Notes: generated by a model from the sequence alone, not told the origin. Numbered from the stretch's first letter, positions 1 through 7,800 are shown. The stretch: 11,146 nt of DNA from Clostridia bacterium (GCA_017537105.1 JAFWBZ010000318.1:1-11146), one strand, 5' to 3'. Numbers and translations: made by a program.

Positions 1-109
1 CGTAGCCGCCCACGCCGCCCACGCCGAACACCGCCACGCGGGCCTGCGCGAGCCGGTCCATGGCGTCCTCGCCCAGCAGCATCGCCGTCCGGCCGAACTG
101 TTCCTTCAT
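1..109 (-). CDS. tcdA: tRNA threonylcarbamoyladenosine dehydratase, N-terminal fragment
   Basis: Only the first 36 codons are inside the window; the gene runs off the left edge. The start reads MKEQFGRTAMLLGEDAMDRL and is followed by VAVFGVGGVGGY, the glycine-rich nucleotide-binding loop of the ThiF/E1-like superfamily. The opening QFxRTxxLLGxxxMxxL is the pattern I know from clostridial TcdA (CsdL/YgdL). Members of that family use ATP to dehydrate t6A at tRNA position 37 to cyclic t6A in the cytosol. The ATG at 109-107 follows a perfect GGAGGTG at 124-118 with an 8-nt spacer. That site begins right after the pmbA stop, so the gene is probably the next cistron of the long operon. MoeB/ThiF/HesA relatives share the loop, but the N-terminal RTAMLLG segment favours TcdA. 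The catalytic region cannot be seen. Confidence 0.85.
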   Translation of the reverse strand, partial: MKEQFGRTAMLLGEDAMDRLAQARVAVFGVGGVGGY

Positions 110-125
110 GCCCGCCGCACCTCCG

Positions 126-1409
126 TCACTCCATGCCGGTCACCGTCACGCCCTCGAGGCGCGTCACCGCGGGGATCCGCCAGCAGTCGTACTGCCGCAG
201 CTCCCTGGACATGCGCATGCAACGGGCCAGCGCACCCATGTTGCCGCTGATCGATCCGCCGGAAACCGGCGTGACCTTCTCCCCGTCGTGCCAGTAGGCC
301 AGCCGGATCTCGCCGGCGATGTCGCCGTTGAAGGGATCCACCTGGAAGTCGGAGAACTCCACCGCCTCCAGGAAGCGCCCGTTGCGCAGCGCCTCCGGGG
401 TCGCCGTGCCGCCCGTCACCTCGAGGTTGCCTTCGATGAAACTCTCCTCCAGGTGCAAGTACTGGCTGAACTGGCGGCTGCCCAGGTAGCGGCGCGCCAC
501 GCCGTCCTCGATCAGGGTCACGTCCCGGATCGGCGCGCCCTCGGCGTCGTACTCGGCGTTTTCCGAGGAGTTGGGCAGGTGCTTCAGCGCCCGCAGCGTC
601 ACGCGGTCGCCCTCGGCGTCCGGCACCACGGGCCGGCCGATCTCCCAGTCGGAATAGCCGAACACCCGGAAGCCCGCGCCCATGCGCGTGGAAAACCAGC
701 CGTACAGCTCCTTGGCCGCCTCGCTGGAGAACACCACGGCCGCGCTGCCCAGGTTCGGCGTGGGCCGGGCGATCAGCTTGTCCCGGCCGCAGCGCAGGGT
801 CTCCGCGATGTCCCGGGCCAGGCCCTCCCTGTCGCAGGCGCCGGACCGATACATGCGGTACAGCTCGATCTCGCGTCCGTCGCGCCGGGCGTTCACCACC
901 ACCTCCGCCATGGAGTACGGGTAGACGCTGGTGACGTCGATGCCCTCGCTGTTCAAAAACCGGCGGCGCACGCCGCTCACGAACAGCTCCCAGCTGTTGA
1001 TGTCCTCGCTCTCCGTCTCCGGCACGCCGCGAACCGCCTCGAGGAAGTCCCGGGCGATGGGCATGGGGTCCACGTCCTCGCCGGGCGCCGCCGCCGCTCC
1101 GGAGGGCGTGTTCAGCGTGTAGTACGGGTTCTTCACGTAGGAGGCGTTCTCCAGCAGCCGCGCGAGCTCCCGCCGGGCCTCGTCCCCGGAGGCCGTCGGC
1201 GCGATCTCCCCCGCCGCCGAGCCCAAAAACTGCCCGTCCGGGCTCTTCCTGTACAGCTTCACGCGGATGTGCTCCGTCAGCTTCGCGCGGTTCTGGTCGA
1301 GCCTGCGGCGGATGAAGTAGAATTCCCAGCCCTGCTCGCGCACGTCGGTCAGCTCCCACGCGTCCGCGCCGGAAGCCTTCAGCAGCTCCACAATGTTCTC
1401 CACGGTCAT
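126..1409 (-). CDS. pmbA: TldD/PmbA family protein, TldE (PmbA) subunit
   Basis: The product is 427 aa, about the usual length for PmbA/TldE. It is homologous in layout to the adjacent TldD: an N-terminal TldD/PmbA domain (about 1-60), a middle domain with 'RRRFLNSEGIDVT' near 148-160, and a C-terminal domain with 'FIEGNLEVTGG' (324-334) and 'VSGGSISGNM' (382-391). It lacks the HExxxH motif that TldD carries, as expected for the non-catalytic TldE partner of the TldD/TldE heterodimer. In E. coli that complex degrades or trims unfolded peptides and matures microcin B17; the role here is inferred. The start is the ATG at 1409, whose first bases overlap the tldD stop as ATGA. A GTG at 1463 would add 18 residues but lies inside tldD and has no ribosome site. 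The weak Shine-Dalgarno (GAGGG) and the overlap suggest translational coupling with tldD. The sequence is fairly divergent, so the substrate is unknown. Confidence 0.88.
   Translation of the reverse strand: MTVENIVELLKASGADAWELTDVREQGWEFYFIRRRLDQNRAKLTEHIRVKLYRKSPDGQFLGSAAGEIAPTASGDEARRELARLLENASYVKNPYYTLNTPSGAAAAPGEDVDPMPIARDFLEAVRGVPETESEDINSWELFVSGVRRRFLNSEGIDVTSVYPYSMAEVVVNARRDGREIELYRMYRSGACDREGLARDIAETLRCGRDKLIARPTPNLGSAAVVFSSEAAKELYGWFSTRMGAGFRVFGYSDWEIGRPVVPDAEGDRVTLRALKHLPNSSENAEYDAEGAPIRDVTLIEDGVARRYLGSRQFSQYLHLEESFIEGNLEVTGGTATPEALRNGRFLEAVEFSDFQVDPFNGDIAGEIRLAYWHDGEKVTPVSGGSISGNMGALARCMRMSRELRQYDCWRIPAVTRLEGVTVTGME
1406..1409 (-). promoter_or_regulatory. ATGA stop-start overlap, tldD/pmbA
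   Basis: On the minus strand the four bases read ATGA: the ATG starts pmbA and the TGA ends tldD. Such overlaps usually reflect translational coupling, which fits two subunits needed in equal amounts. Only a weak Shine-Dalgarno is present upstream of this ATG. Confidence 0.85.
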
Positions 1410-2857
1410 CCCAGTCTCGCCCTCGCTTTCAGGTATGGGCCGCCGTCGGCGACCTTCACCCACTCCTTGTAGCCCTTGCCGCAGCCGCCGGTGCCGAACA
1501 CCTCGCGGTCGCCGCTGACCATGCTCACCGAGCCCAGCAGGTCCGGCACGTAGCCGGTCAGCACCACCGGCGCGACGACCCTTCCGGTCAGCCTGCCGTT
1601 CAGGATCTCATAGCCCTTCTCCACGATGCACTGGATGCCCCAGTGCTTGGGATCCTCCATGCCGCTGGAGATCCCCTTGAGCAGGTATCCCCTTTCGATG
1701 GAGGCGATCATGTCCTCCAGCCGGTCGTCGCCGGAATCGAAGACCGTGTTGGTCATACGGGTGTAGACCTTGTGCTCGTAGTTCTCGCGCTTGCCGTTGC
1801 CCGTGGGGGCGACACCCAGCCGCTGCGCGCTCAGCGCGTCGCAGATGCCGGTTTTCAGGATGCCGCGCTCGATCTCCACCACGTCCCCCGCCGGAGTGCC
1901 CTCGTCGTCGAAGGCGTAGGAGGTGACGTCCACGGCGCACAGCGCGCCCTCGTGCATCGTCACGCTGTCGCTGCCCACGCGCCGGCCCAGGTAGTCCGCG
2001 CCCAGCGCCCGGCCCTTGACAAACATGTCCATCTCGACGCCGTGGCCGAAGGCCTCGTGGGCGATCAGCCCGGACACGTCCGGCGCGGTGATGATGTCAT
2101 ACTCCCCCGGCTCCACCCGGGTGGCCGACAGCAGCTCCTCCGCCGAGTCCAGCGCCTCGTCCAGCTTTTGCGCCAGCCCGTCGAACAGCTCCGCGCCGCC
2201 GCGGCCGGACAGCCCCTCGTAGGCCATCTCGTTGCGCCCGTTCCGGGTGACATCCACCGTCACGGTGCCCTCGGAGTACACGTAGCTCTGCCGCAGGTCA
2301 CGGTGCTCCGTCAGGAACAGCTTGTTGATGTGGGTGCTCTGGGCGGTGACCGAGCAGTCCAGCACCGAACCCTCGCCCAGCCGGGCCTCGCCCGCGGCCA
2401 CGCCCCGGTCGGAGAGGGCCGTCAGACGGTCGATCAGCGCGGCCATGTCCTCGTCCTCGGGCAGACGGCCGGTCTCCATCTCCGCAACCACCGCCTCAGG
2501 CGCATCCGCCAGCGCGGCGGTGGCGTAGGGTTCCACGCCCACGTCGCGCAGCAGCGCCAACTGGCGGTCCAGCACCGCCGCCAGCCGGTCCGCCTCGGCG
2601 CGGGGATCGCCGGGATCAAAGTCATTGAACGCCGCCTCGCTGTACAGCCCGTCCCGGTGCACCCGGACGACGCAGCCGCGTTCGGTGGTCATGGTCTCGT
2701 CGGCCACGGACTTGGCGTGCTGCGAGATGCGCACGCGCCAACCCTTGGAATCCGTCGCCAGCACACTGACATAGTCATAGCGCTCGCGCAGCCGCGCGGC
2801 CAGGGCCTTCAGCCCTTCGGCCCGATCGGCCAGATAGCCGGAAAATGGTGCCTTCAT
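1406..2857 (-). CDS. tldD: TldD family metallopeptidase, catalytic subunit
   Basis: The product is 483 aa, the usual TldD length. It carries HEAFGH at residues 267-272, the HExxxH zinc site of the family, within the conserved setting 'SGLIAHEAFGHGVEMD'. A C-terminal GCGK motif has its cysteine at 459, matching the third metal ligand known from E. coli TldD. The active site therefore looks intact. TldD works with TldE (pmbA, next gene) as a cytosolic peptidase threading unfolded peptides; it processes microcin B17 and CcdA in E. coli, but no RiPP precursor is visible here. The ATG at 2857 is preceded by AGGAG (2868-2864) with a 6-nt spacer. It lies 51 nt after ilvN, with no clear promoter or terminator between, so it is probably cotranscribed. 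Family assignment is firm; the physiological substrate is unknown. Confidence 0.95.
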   Translation of the reverse strand: MKAPFSGYLADRAEGLKALAARLRERYDYVSVLATDSKGWRVRISQHAKSVADETMTTERGCVVRVHRDGLYSEAAFNDFDPGDPRAEADRLAAVLDRQLALLRDVGVEPYATAALADAPEAVVAEMETGRLPEDEDMAALIDRLTALSDRGVAAGEARLGEGSVLDCSVTAQSTHINKLFLTEHRDLRQSYVYSEGTVTVDVTRNGRNEMAYEGLSGRGGAELFDGLAQKLDEALDSAEELLSATRVEPGEYDIITAPDVSGLIAHEAFGHGVEMDMFVKGRALGADYLGRRVGSDSVTMHEGALCAVDVTSYAFDDEGTPAGDVVEIERGILKTGICDALSAQRLGVAPTGNGKRENYEHKVYTRMTNTVFDSGDDRLEDMIASIERGYLLKGISSGMEDPKHWGIQCIVEKGYEILNGRLTGRVVAPVVLTGYVPDLLGSVSMVSGDREVFGTGGCGKGYKEWVKVADGGPYLKARARLG

Positions 2858-2908
2858 GCTCTTCTCCTCGTACTGAATAGGATGGATTCGATTCCCCGGG
2901 CGCGCCGC

Positions 2909-3460
2909 TCACAGCACGTTCTTGCCGTAGTCGAACTCGCCCTTCTCCTTGGTCTGCTCGTCGATGGTGTACTGCCCGCGCTCCAGCGCCACGATGCCGG
3001 TGCGCACCAGCTCCAGGATGCCGAATTCCCCCAGCAGGTTCTGGATGGCCTCGGCCTTGCTCTCGTCGCCGATCACGGCGATGGTCAGCGAGCCGGTGGA
3101 CACGTCGATAATGGACGAGCGGAACACGTTCGCAATCTGGATGATCTCGTTGCGCGCCTCGTGGGTGGGCGCAGACACCTTGATCAGCACCAGCTCGCGG
3201 CGGATGGACCGCTCGGGCGGCAGCCGCTTGACGGAGTGCACGCAGATCAGCTTGCGCAGCTGCATGCGGATGAGCCGCGCCTGCCGGTCGTCCGCCAACA
3301 CCTCAATGGTGATGCGGGACACGGCGGGATCGTGGGTGGTGCCCACCGCCAGCGATTCGATGTTGTAGCCCTTGCCGGAGAACAGCCGCGCCACGCGGGA
3401 CAGCACGCCCGCCTCGTTGTCCACCAGCACCGCCAGGGTATGCCTTGTCACTTCACTCAT
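2909..3460 (-). CDS. ilvN: Acetolactate synthase (AHAS), small regulatory subunit
   Basis: This is the 183-aa regulatory subunit of acetohydroxyacid synthase. It activates the IlvB catalytic subunit and confers feedback inhibition, classically by valine. The N-terminal ACT domain (about 7-80) opens with 'TRHTLAVLVDNEAGVLSRVARLFSGKGYNIESLAVG' split around the conserved GVL and NIESLAVG segments; a second ACT-like C-terminal domain covers about 86-160. It is slightly longer than many IlvN proteins because of a charged tail (about 161-183) of no known function. Start choice: an ATG at 3466 lies only 1 nt from the GAGGAGGG site, while the ATG at 3460 sits 7 nt away, so I use 3460. It starts 13 nt after the ilvB stop and its ribosome site overlaps that stop, which implies cotranslation with ilvB. 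Confidence 0.95.
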   Translation of the reverse strand: MSEVTRHTLAVLVDNEAGVLSRVARLFSGKGYNIESLAVGTTHDPAVSRITIEVLADDRQARLIRMQLRKLICVHSVKRLPPERSIRRELVLIKVSAPTHEARNEIIQIANVFRSSIIDVSTGSLTIAVIGDESKAEAIQNLLGEFGILELVRTGIVALERGQYTIDEQTKEKGEFDYGKNVL

Positions 3461-3467
3461 CGCCATA

Positions 3468-3475
3468 CCCTCCTC
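3468..3475 (-). promoter_or_regulatory. Ribosome binding site deciding the ilvN start
   Basis: GAGGAGGG on the minus strand overlaps the ilvB stop codon (TGA at 3476-3474). It is followed by TATGGCG and then ATG. The first ATG (3466) is 1 nt away and unusable by normal spacing; the second (3460) is 7 nt away. Confidence 0.8.
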
Positions 3476-5177
3476 AGTCGATCATGAACTCGGTGATGTC
3501 GCTGCCGCCGCCCACCATGGGGCGCACCATCTCGTCGATGTCGATGGCGCAGTCGATCACGCAGCCGTGGCCGCAGGCGATGGCCTCCTGGAGCGCCTGC
3601 TCGAAGTCCTCCAGCCGGGTCACCCGGCGGCCGGCGAGCCCGTAGGCCTCCGCCACCCTGGCGAAGTCCGGCCCCCGGTCCAGCGTGGTCTGGGAGTGGC
3701 GGCCGCCGCAGGTCAGGGTCTGCCACTGGCGCACCATGCCCAGCGCGCCGTTGTTGAACACGACCGTGATCACGGGCAGGTCGTAGTACTGCACCGTGGA
3801 AAGCTCGTTCAGGTTCATGCGGAAGCTGCCGTCGCCGGCGAGGTGGATCACCAGCTTGTCCGGCCGCCCGACCTGCGCGCCGATGGCCGCGCCGAGTCCG
3901 AAGCCCATCGTGCCGAAGCCGCCGGAGGTGACCAGCTGGCCGGAGTACTCGAAGTGCAGGTGCTGTATGGCCCACATCTGATGCTGACCCACGTCAGTGG
4001 CGAAGATGGAGTCCCGGGGCGCGATGCGCGCGATAGCGTCCAGCAGCTGCACCGGCGTCATGCGGTCCCCGGCCTCGTCGTACTCGGTCTGGGTCTTGAA
4101 GGAGAACACGTAGTCCTTCCAGGCATCGTGCCGGAGCTGCGGCAGGCGCTCGTTGAGCAGCTGCAGCACCCTGCGCGCATCGCCGATGATGTGGTGGACC
4201 GTTTCCACGTTCTTGTTGATCTCCGAGCGGTCGATGTCGATCTGGACCACCTTCGCGTTCTTGGCGAAGCTCGCGGGGTTCAGCGCCACGCGGTCGGAGA
4301 ACCGGCAGCCCACGGCGATCAGCAGATCGCAGGCGTCCACGGCCATGTTGCTGGCCTGGCTGCCGTGCATGCCCACGAGACCCGTGGCCAGCCTGTTCAG
4401 GCCCCGGAAGCCGCCCGCGCCCATCACGGTGATGCCCACCGGGGCGTCGATGCGGTTCGCCAGCTCCTCGAACTCCCAGTCCGCGCGGGCGCGCACCACG
4501 CCGCCGCCGCAGATCAAAAGCGGCTTCTCCGACGCCCGGATCATCTCCACCAGCTTGTCGATATCCCGGTAGTCCGGCTCGGGGGCCTTGAAGTCCTGGG
4601 AGGAGCGCTTCATCAGCTGGGCCAGGTGGCCGCGCATGCCGTGCTTCTGGCGGCTGACGGGCTCGAACTCCGCGGTCTCCGTGGTCACATTCTTGGGAAT
4701 GTCGATCAGCACCGGGCCGGGCCGGCCGGAGCGCGCGATGGCGAAGGCCTCGCGCACGGTGTCCGCCAGGTCCTCGATGGACCGCACCAGGTAGTTGCAC
4801 TTGGTGATCGGCATGGTGATGCCGGTGATGTCGACCTCCTGGAAGGAGTCCTTGCCCAGCAGCGGCAGCTCCACGTTGCAGGTGATGCACACCACCGGGG
4901 ACGAATCCATGTACGCCGTGGCGATGCCCGTCACCAGGTTGGTGGCGCCTGGGCCGGAGGTGGCAAAGCACACGCCCACCCCGCCGGTGGCGCGGGCATA
5001 GCCGTCCGCGGCGTGACACGCGCCCTGCTCGTGGGCGGTCAGGTAGTGCCGGATGCCGGGGTAGTTCAGCAGCTCGTCGTACACGTTCAGGATCGTGCCG
5101 CCGGGATAGCCGAAGATCACATCGACCCCCTGCTCCACCAGGCACTCCATCAGAATCTTCGCGCCGGTCATCTGCAT
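3474..5177 (-). CDS. ilvB: Acetolactate synthase (AHAS), large catalytic subunit
   Basis: This 567-aa, ThDP-, Mg2+- and FAD-dependent enzyme condenses two pyruvates to 2-acetolactate, or pyruvate with 2-ketobutyrate, the first common step of valine, leucine and isoleucine synthesis. Visible motifs: N-terminal FGYPGG (22-27), HEQGA with the cofactor-activating Glu at 50, GPGATN (75-80), LLGKDSFQEVD (106-116), the FAD-domain segment 'GLVGMHGSQASN', DVGQHQMWA (395-403), the ThDP motif GDGSF...NN (448-476) and MVRQWQ (481-486). The LGKDSFQEVD and CRFSDRV wording resembles clostridial enzymes. ATGs exist at 5183, 5177 and 5171; only 5177 is 7 nt from the GGAGG core. The gene sits 45 nt after cinA, in a gap too short for a T-box or peptide attenuator. 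One oddity is a Cys at 100 where the family usually has Gly. Confidence 0.96.
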   Translation of the reverse strand: MQMTGAKILMECLVEQGVDVIFGYPGGTILNVYDELLNYPGIRHYLTAHEQGACHAADGYARATGGVGVCFATSGPGATNLVTGIATAYMDSSPVVCITCNVELPLLGKDSFQEVDITGITMPITKCNYLVRSIEDLADTVREAFAIARSGRPGPVLIDIPKNVTTETAEFEPVSRQKHGMRGHLAQLMKRSSQDFKAPEPDYRDIDKLVEMIRASEKPLLICGGGVVRARADWEFEELANRIDAPVGITVMGAGGFRGLNRLATGLVGMHGSQASNMAVDACDLLIAVGCRFSDRVALNPASFAKNAKVVQIDIDRSEINKNVETVHHIIGDARRVLQLLNERLPQLRHDAWKDYVFSFKTQTEYDEAGDRMTPVQLLDAIARIAPRDSIFATDVGQHQMWAIQHLHFEYSGQLVTSGGFGTMGFGLGAAIGAQVGRPDKLVIHLAGDGSFRMNLNELSTVQYYDLPVITVVFNNGALGMVRQWQTLTCGGRHSQTTLDRGPDFARVAEAYGLAGRRVTRLEDFEQALQEAIACGHGCVIDCAIDIDEMVRPMVGGGSDITEFMID

Positions 5178-5183
5178 AGCCAT

Positions 5184-5190
5184 TCCTCCC
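5184..5190 (-). promoter_or_regulatory. Ribosome binding site deciding the ilvB start
   Basis: GGGAGGA on the minus strand directly abuts an ATG (5183), which is too close to initiate. ATG-GCT-ATG follows, placing the second ATG (5177) 7 nt from the GGAGG core. The arrangement mirrors that of ilvN. Confidence 0.75.
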
Positions 5191-5222
5191 GTGGATTGCT
5201 CTTTTCCTCGCCGGAAGCGCCG

Positions 5223-6455
5223 TCAGCGCTCCAGCGCCAGCCTCAGCTTGTTCAACGCCCAGGACGCGGCCAGCGTGCGGATGAAGTCCCGCTCGCCCCG
5301 GAAGTGACATTCCTCGACCTCCGTGCCCGCCGCGCCCGCCACGGCGATGTACACCGTGCCCACGGGCGTGCCGTCCGCGCCGCCGTCCGGCCCGGCATAG
5401 CCGGTGGTGGCGACGCCCCAGTCCGCATCGCTGATGCGCCGGACGCCCTCCGCCATCTCCCGGGCGCACCGCTCGCTCACGGCGGTGAACCGGTCCAGGG
5501 TCTCCTGCCGCACGCCCAGCACCCGGCGCTTGGCCCCGTCGGCGTAGGTCACGTGGGCCTCGTCCAGCACGTTGCTGGCTCCGGGAATGCCCACCAGCCG
5601 CGCGGCCACCAGGCCGCCGGTCAGGCTCTCCGCGACGCTCACCCGCTCGCCCCTGGCCCGGAGCCGCTCCACGACCACGTTCTCCACGCTGTTGTCGGCG
5701 CCGGTCCCGTAGATGGCGCTCCCCAGCCGCCTGCGCAGCTCGGCCTCCAGCGGCGCGAGCATCGATGCGGCCTCCGCGGCGTCCTTCGCCCGGGCCGTCG
5801 CCCGCACCATCACCTCGCCGGGGCCGCAGTACAGGGCCAGGGAGGGATTGCCGCTGTGGAACAGGTCCTTCAGCATCGTCTCCAGCCGGGATTCGCCGAT
5901 GCCGAACACCCGGAAAAACCGGGATTCGAGGTGCGCGCCGCTGCGCCGGGCCAGGTATGGCGCCAGCGCCCGGTCGAACATGTCCTTCAGCTCCCAGGGC
6001 GGCCCGGGCAGCACGGCAACGGCCTTGCCCTCCGCCTCCACGATGCAGCCTGGCGCGGTGCCGATCCGGTTGGGCAGCACGACGGCGCCCCGGGGGAAAT
6101 ACGCCTGCTTGCGGTTGTTCTCCGCCATCGGATGCCCCACTCGGCGCATGAACGCCTCGATGTGCGCGAGGCTGGCCTCGTCCAGTACCATGTCGAGGCC
6201 GAAGAACTCCCCCACCATCTCCTTGGTCAGGTCGTCCTCGGTGGGCCCGAGGCCGCCGGTGGCGATCACGATGTCGGCCCGGGCGAGCGCTTCGCCCAGC
6301 GCCGCCTTCACCCGGGCGGGATTGTCGCCCACGGTGGTCTGGCGATACAGCGTCACGCCCAGCTCCTGGAGCCGGCGCGAGAGATACTGCGCGTCCGTAT
6401 TGGCGATCTGCCCCATCAGCAGCTCCGTGCCCACGGACAGGATTTCTGCGATCAT
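5223..6455 (-). CDS. cinA: CinA: nicotinamide-nucleotide amidase/pyrophosphatase family protein
   Basis: This 410-aa two-domain CinA has the full usual length. The N-terminal MoaB/MogA-like domain (COG1058, about 1-165) opens with AEILSVGTELLMGQIANTD and contains GGLGPTEDD (67-75) and VLPGPPWE (148-155). The C-terminal PncC-like domain (about 255-410) contains AESLTGG (275-281), YADGAKRRVLGV and TGYAGPDGG (351-359). PncC domains deamidate NMN to nicotinate mononucleotide in pyridine-nucleotide recycling; the N-terminal domain in some homologues hydrolyses ADP-ribose. In competent Gram-positives cinA is linked to recA and transformation, but no competence gene is nearby. The ATG at 6455 has AGGAGG at 6466-6461 with a 5-nt spacer. 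The frame stays open upstream to about 7160, but that overlaps the ATPase gene and is a shadow. It lies 50 nt downstream of the ATPase. Confidence 0.95.
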   Translation of the reverse strand: MIAEILSVGTELLMGQIANTDAQYLSRRLQELGVTLYRQTTVGDNPARVKAALGEALARADIVIATGGLGPTEDDLTKEMVGEFFGLDMVLDEASLAHIEAFMRRVGHPMAENNRKQAYFPRGAVVLPNRIGTAPGCIVEAEGKAVAVLPGPPWELKDMFDRALAPYLARRSGAHLESRFFRVFGIGESRLETMLKDLFHSGNPSLALYCGPGEVMVRATARAKDAAEAASMLAPLEAELRRRLGSAIYGTGADNSVENVVVERLRARGERVSVAESLTGGLVAARLVGIPGASNVLDEAHVTYADGAKRRVLGVRQETLDRFTAVSERCAREMAEGVRRISDADWGVATTGYAGPDGGADGTPVGTVYIAVAGAAGTEVEECHFRGERDFIRTLAASWALNKLRLALER

Positions 6456-6505
6456 GTGCGCCTCCTGAAAAGCGGCTCCCCGCGCGATGGCGGGCGTCGC
6501 GGTAA

Positions 6506-7765
6506 TCAGAACATCTCCAGCGGCTGGAGCCGGAAGTTGCCCCAGAGGCGCTCCTCCCAGTAAAAGCCCGCGTTCAGCGCCGGATCGTCGGTCACCACGA
6601 AGCGGCTGACGTCCTCCAGCGTGTCGTAGTAGTTGGTCTTGCCCCGGGGATTGCCCGAGACGATGGAGATCTTGATGATGTACTCGCCCGGCGCGAGGCC
6701 GTCCAGCGGGAATCGGATCCTGCGCTCGAAGACCTCCTCCGCCTTCACCTCGAAGGGCTCGGTCTGGGTCATGGCGATGGGCGTCGCCATGCTGTTCTTC
6801 AAAATCAGCCGGATGCGCAGACGCGGGTCCGGCAGGTGCGCGATGCACTTGAGCCGAAACTCCATCGTCGAATCCATCTCGTATTCCAGCGCCTGAGTGT
6901 TCAAAAATTCGATTTCCAGCATGCGCATGGTGTCGCCGCGCCGCTTGGGATGCGGCAGCACGTCCAGGTTCTGGTGGATGCTGCGCACACCGCTGCCGCC
7001 GTAGAGCTCGATGGCGCGCTCCACCGTGCCGTCGTACTTTAGCTGGCCGCGGTCCAGGAACAGGCCCCGGTTGCACAGCTGCGCCACGGTGCGCATGTTG
7101 TGGCTCACGTACAGCACCGCCCGGCCCTCCCGGGCGATCTCCGACATCTTCGCCAGGCACTTCTGCTGGTAGGCGATGTCGCCCACCGCCAGCACCTCGT
7201 CGCAGATCATCACGTCCGGGTCCAGGTGCGCCGCCACGGCGAAGGCCAGCTTCACGTACATGCCGGAGGAATAGCGCTTCACCGGCGTGTCGATGAACTG
7301 CTCGATCTCGGAAAACTCGATGATCTCCTTGATCTTTCGCGTGGTCTCCGCCCGATTCATGCCCAGAATCGCGCCGTTCAGGTAGATGTTGTCGCGCCCG
7401 CTCAGCTCCTTGTGGAAGCCCGTGCCGATCTCCAGCAGGCTCGCCACGCGGCCGCGAATGCGGATTTCGCCCGTGGTGGGTGCGGTAATGCGGGAGATCA
7501 GCTTCAGCATCGTGGACTTGCCCGCGCCGTTTCGCCCGATCAGCGCCACCGCGTCGCCCCGGTCGACGTTGAAGCTCACGTTGTCCAGCGCCATGAATGA
7601 CTCGTTGTGGGCGTAGTGCTCCATGCCGATCTTCGTGTTCGGGTCCTCCTTGCCGCGCACCCGCGCGAACCAGCTGGTCAGATCGCCGTGCAGCGTGCCG
7701 CCGCCGATCATCCCCAGCCGGTATTGTTTGGAGACACCCTCCACCTCAAGCAGTCTTTCAGCCAT
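6506..7765 (-). CDS. wzt: Polysaccharide ABC exporter, ATP-binding subunit (Wzt/TagH type)
   Basis: The 419-aa protein has an N-terminal ATPase of about 260 residues. Walker A is GRNGAGKST (77-85), the signature is YSSGM (165-169), Walker B is VMICDE (185-190) followed by VLAVGD, and the H-loop His is 222 in YVSHN. The ICDEVLAVGD and SSGMYVKLAFAVA wording is typical of O-antigen/teichoic-acid exporters. A separate C-terminal domain (about 275-419) with the 'RGDTMRMLEIEFLN' start, alternating beta-strand pattern and a WEERLWGN tail matches the Wzt C-terminal carbohydrate-binding fold, which in E. coli O9a reads the capped end of the glycan. It should power export of a lipid-linked polysaccharide through the permease encoded just upstream. 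AGGA (7776-7773) sits 7 nt before the ATG. The gene could equally be called tagH or rfbE; the glycan is unknown. Confidence 0.92.
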   Translation of the reverse strand: MAERLLEVEGVSKQYRLGMIGGGTLHGDLTSWFARVRGKEDPNTKIGMEHYAHNESFMALDNVSFNVDRGDAVALIGRNGAGKSTMLKLISRITAPTTGEIRIRGRVASLLEIGTGFHKELSGRDNIYLNGAILGMNRAETTRKIKEIIEFSEIEQFIDTPVKRYSSGMYVKLAFAVAAHLDPDVMICDEVLAVGDIAYQQKCLAKMSEIAREGRAVLYVSHNMRTVAQLCNRGLFLDRGQLKYDGTVERAIELYGGSGVRSIHQNLDVLPHPKRRGDTMRMLEIEFLNTQALEYEMDSTMEFRLKCIAHLPDPRLRIRLILKNSMATPIAMTQTEPFEVKAEEVFERRIRFPLDGLAPGEYIIKISIVSGNPRGKTNYYDTLEDVSRFVVTDDPALNAGFYWEERLWGNFRLQPLEMF

Positions 7766-7800
7766 GATCGTATCCTTTCCGGTTCAGCAATGCAGATGGT

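Noticed and set aside
1410..1463. GTG start of pmbA at 1463
   Set aside because: It would overlap tldD by 58 nt with an Arg-rich, non-conserved leader (MGEGRRRRP) and no Shine-Dalgarno, while the ATG at 1409 overlaps the tldD stop as ATGA.
2858..2908. Possible promoter or leader between ilvN and tldD
   Set aside because: I looked for -35/-10 pairs and hairpins; only a loose TATTCA-like element and short GC palindromes are present, with no properly spaced partner.
6468..6494. Possible terminator between the ATPase gene and cinA
   Set aside because: Two mutually exclusive short stems (5 bp at 6479-6494; 4 bp at 6472-6483 followed by TTTT) are present. Both are too short for a confident intrinsic terminator, and the run overlaps the cinA ribosome-site region.
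3372..6563. Plus-strand open frame of 1063 codons, and similar ones at 60-1472, 1643-3487 and 8978-10501
   Set aside because: Each lies antisense and codon-aligned to well-recognised genes, crosses gene boundaries, is Ala/Arg/His/Gly/Val-rich with no recognisable domain, and is explained by high GC and avoidance of TTA/CTA/TCA codons.
6456..7160. Apparent 235-residue N-terminal extension of CinA
   Set aside because: It overlaps the conserved ATPase gene in another frame and has low-complexity composition. The ATG at 6455 has a perfect AGGAGG and begins the canonical CinA N-terminus.
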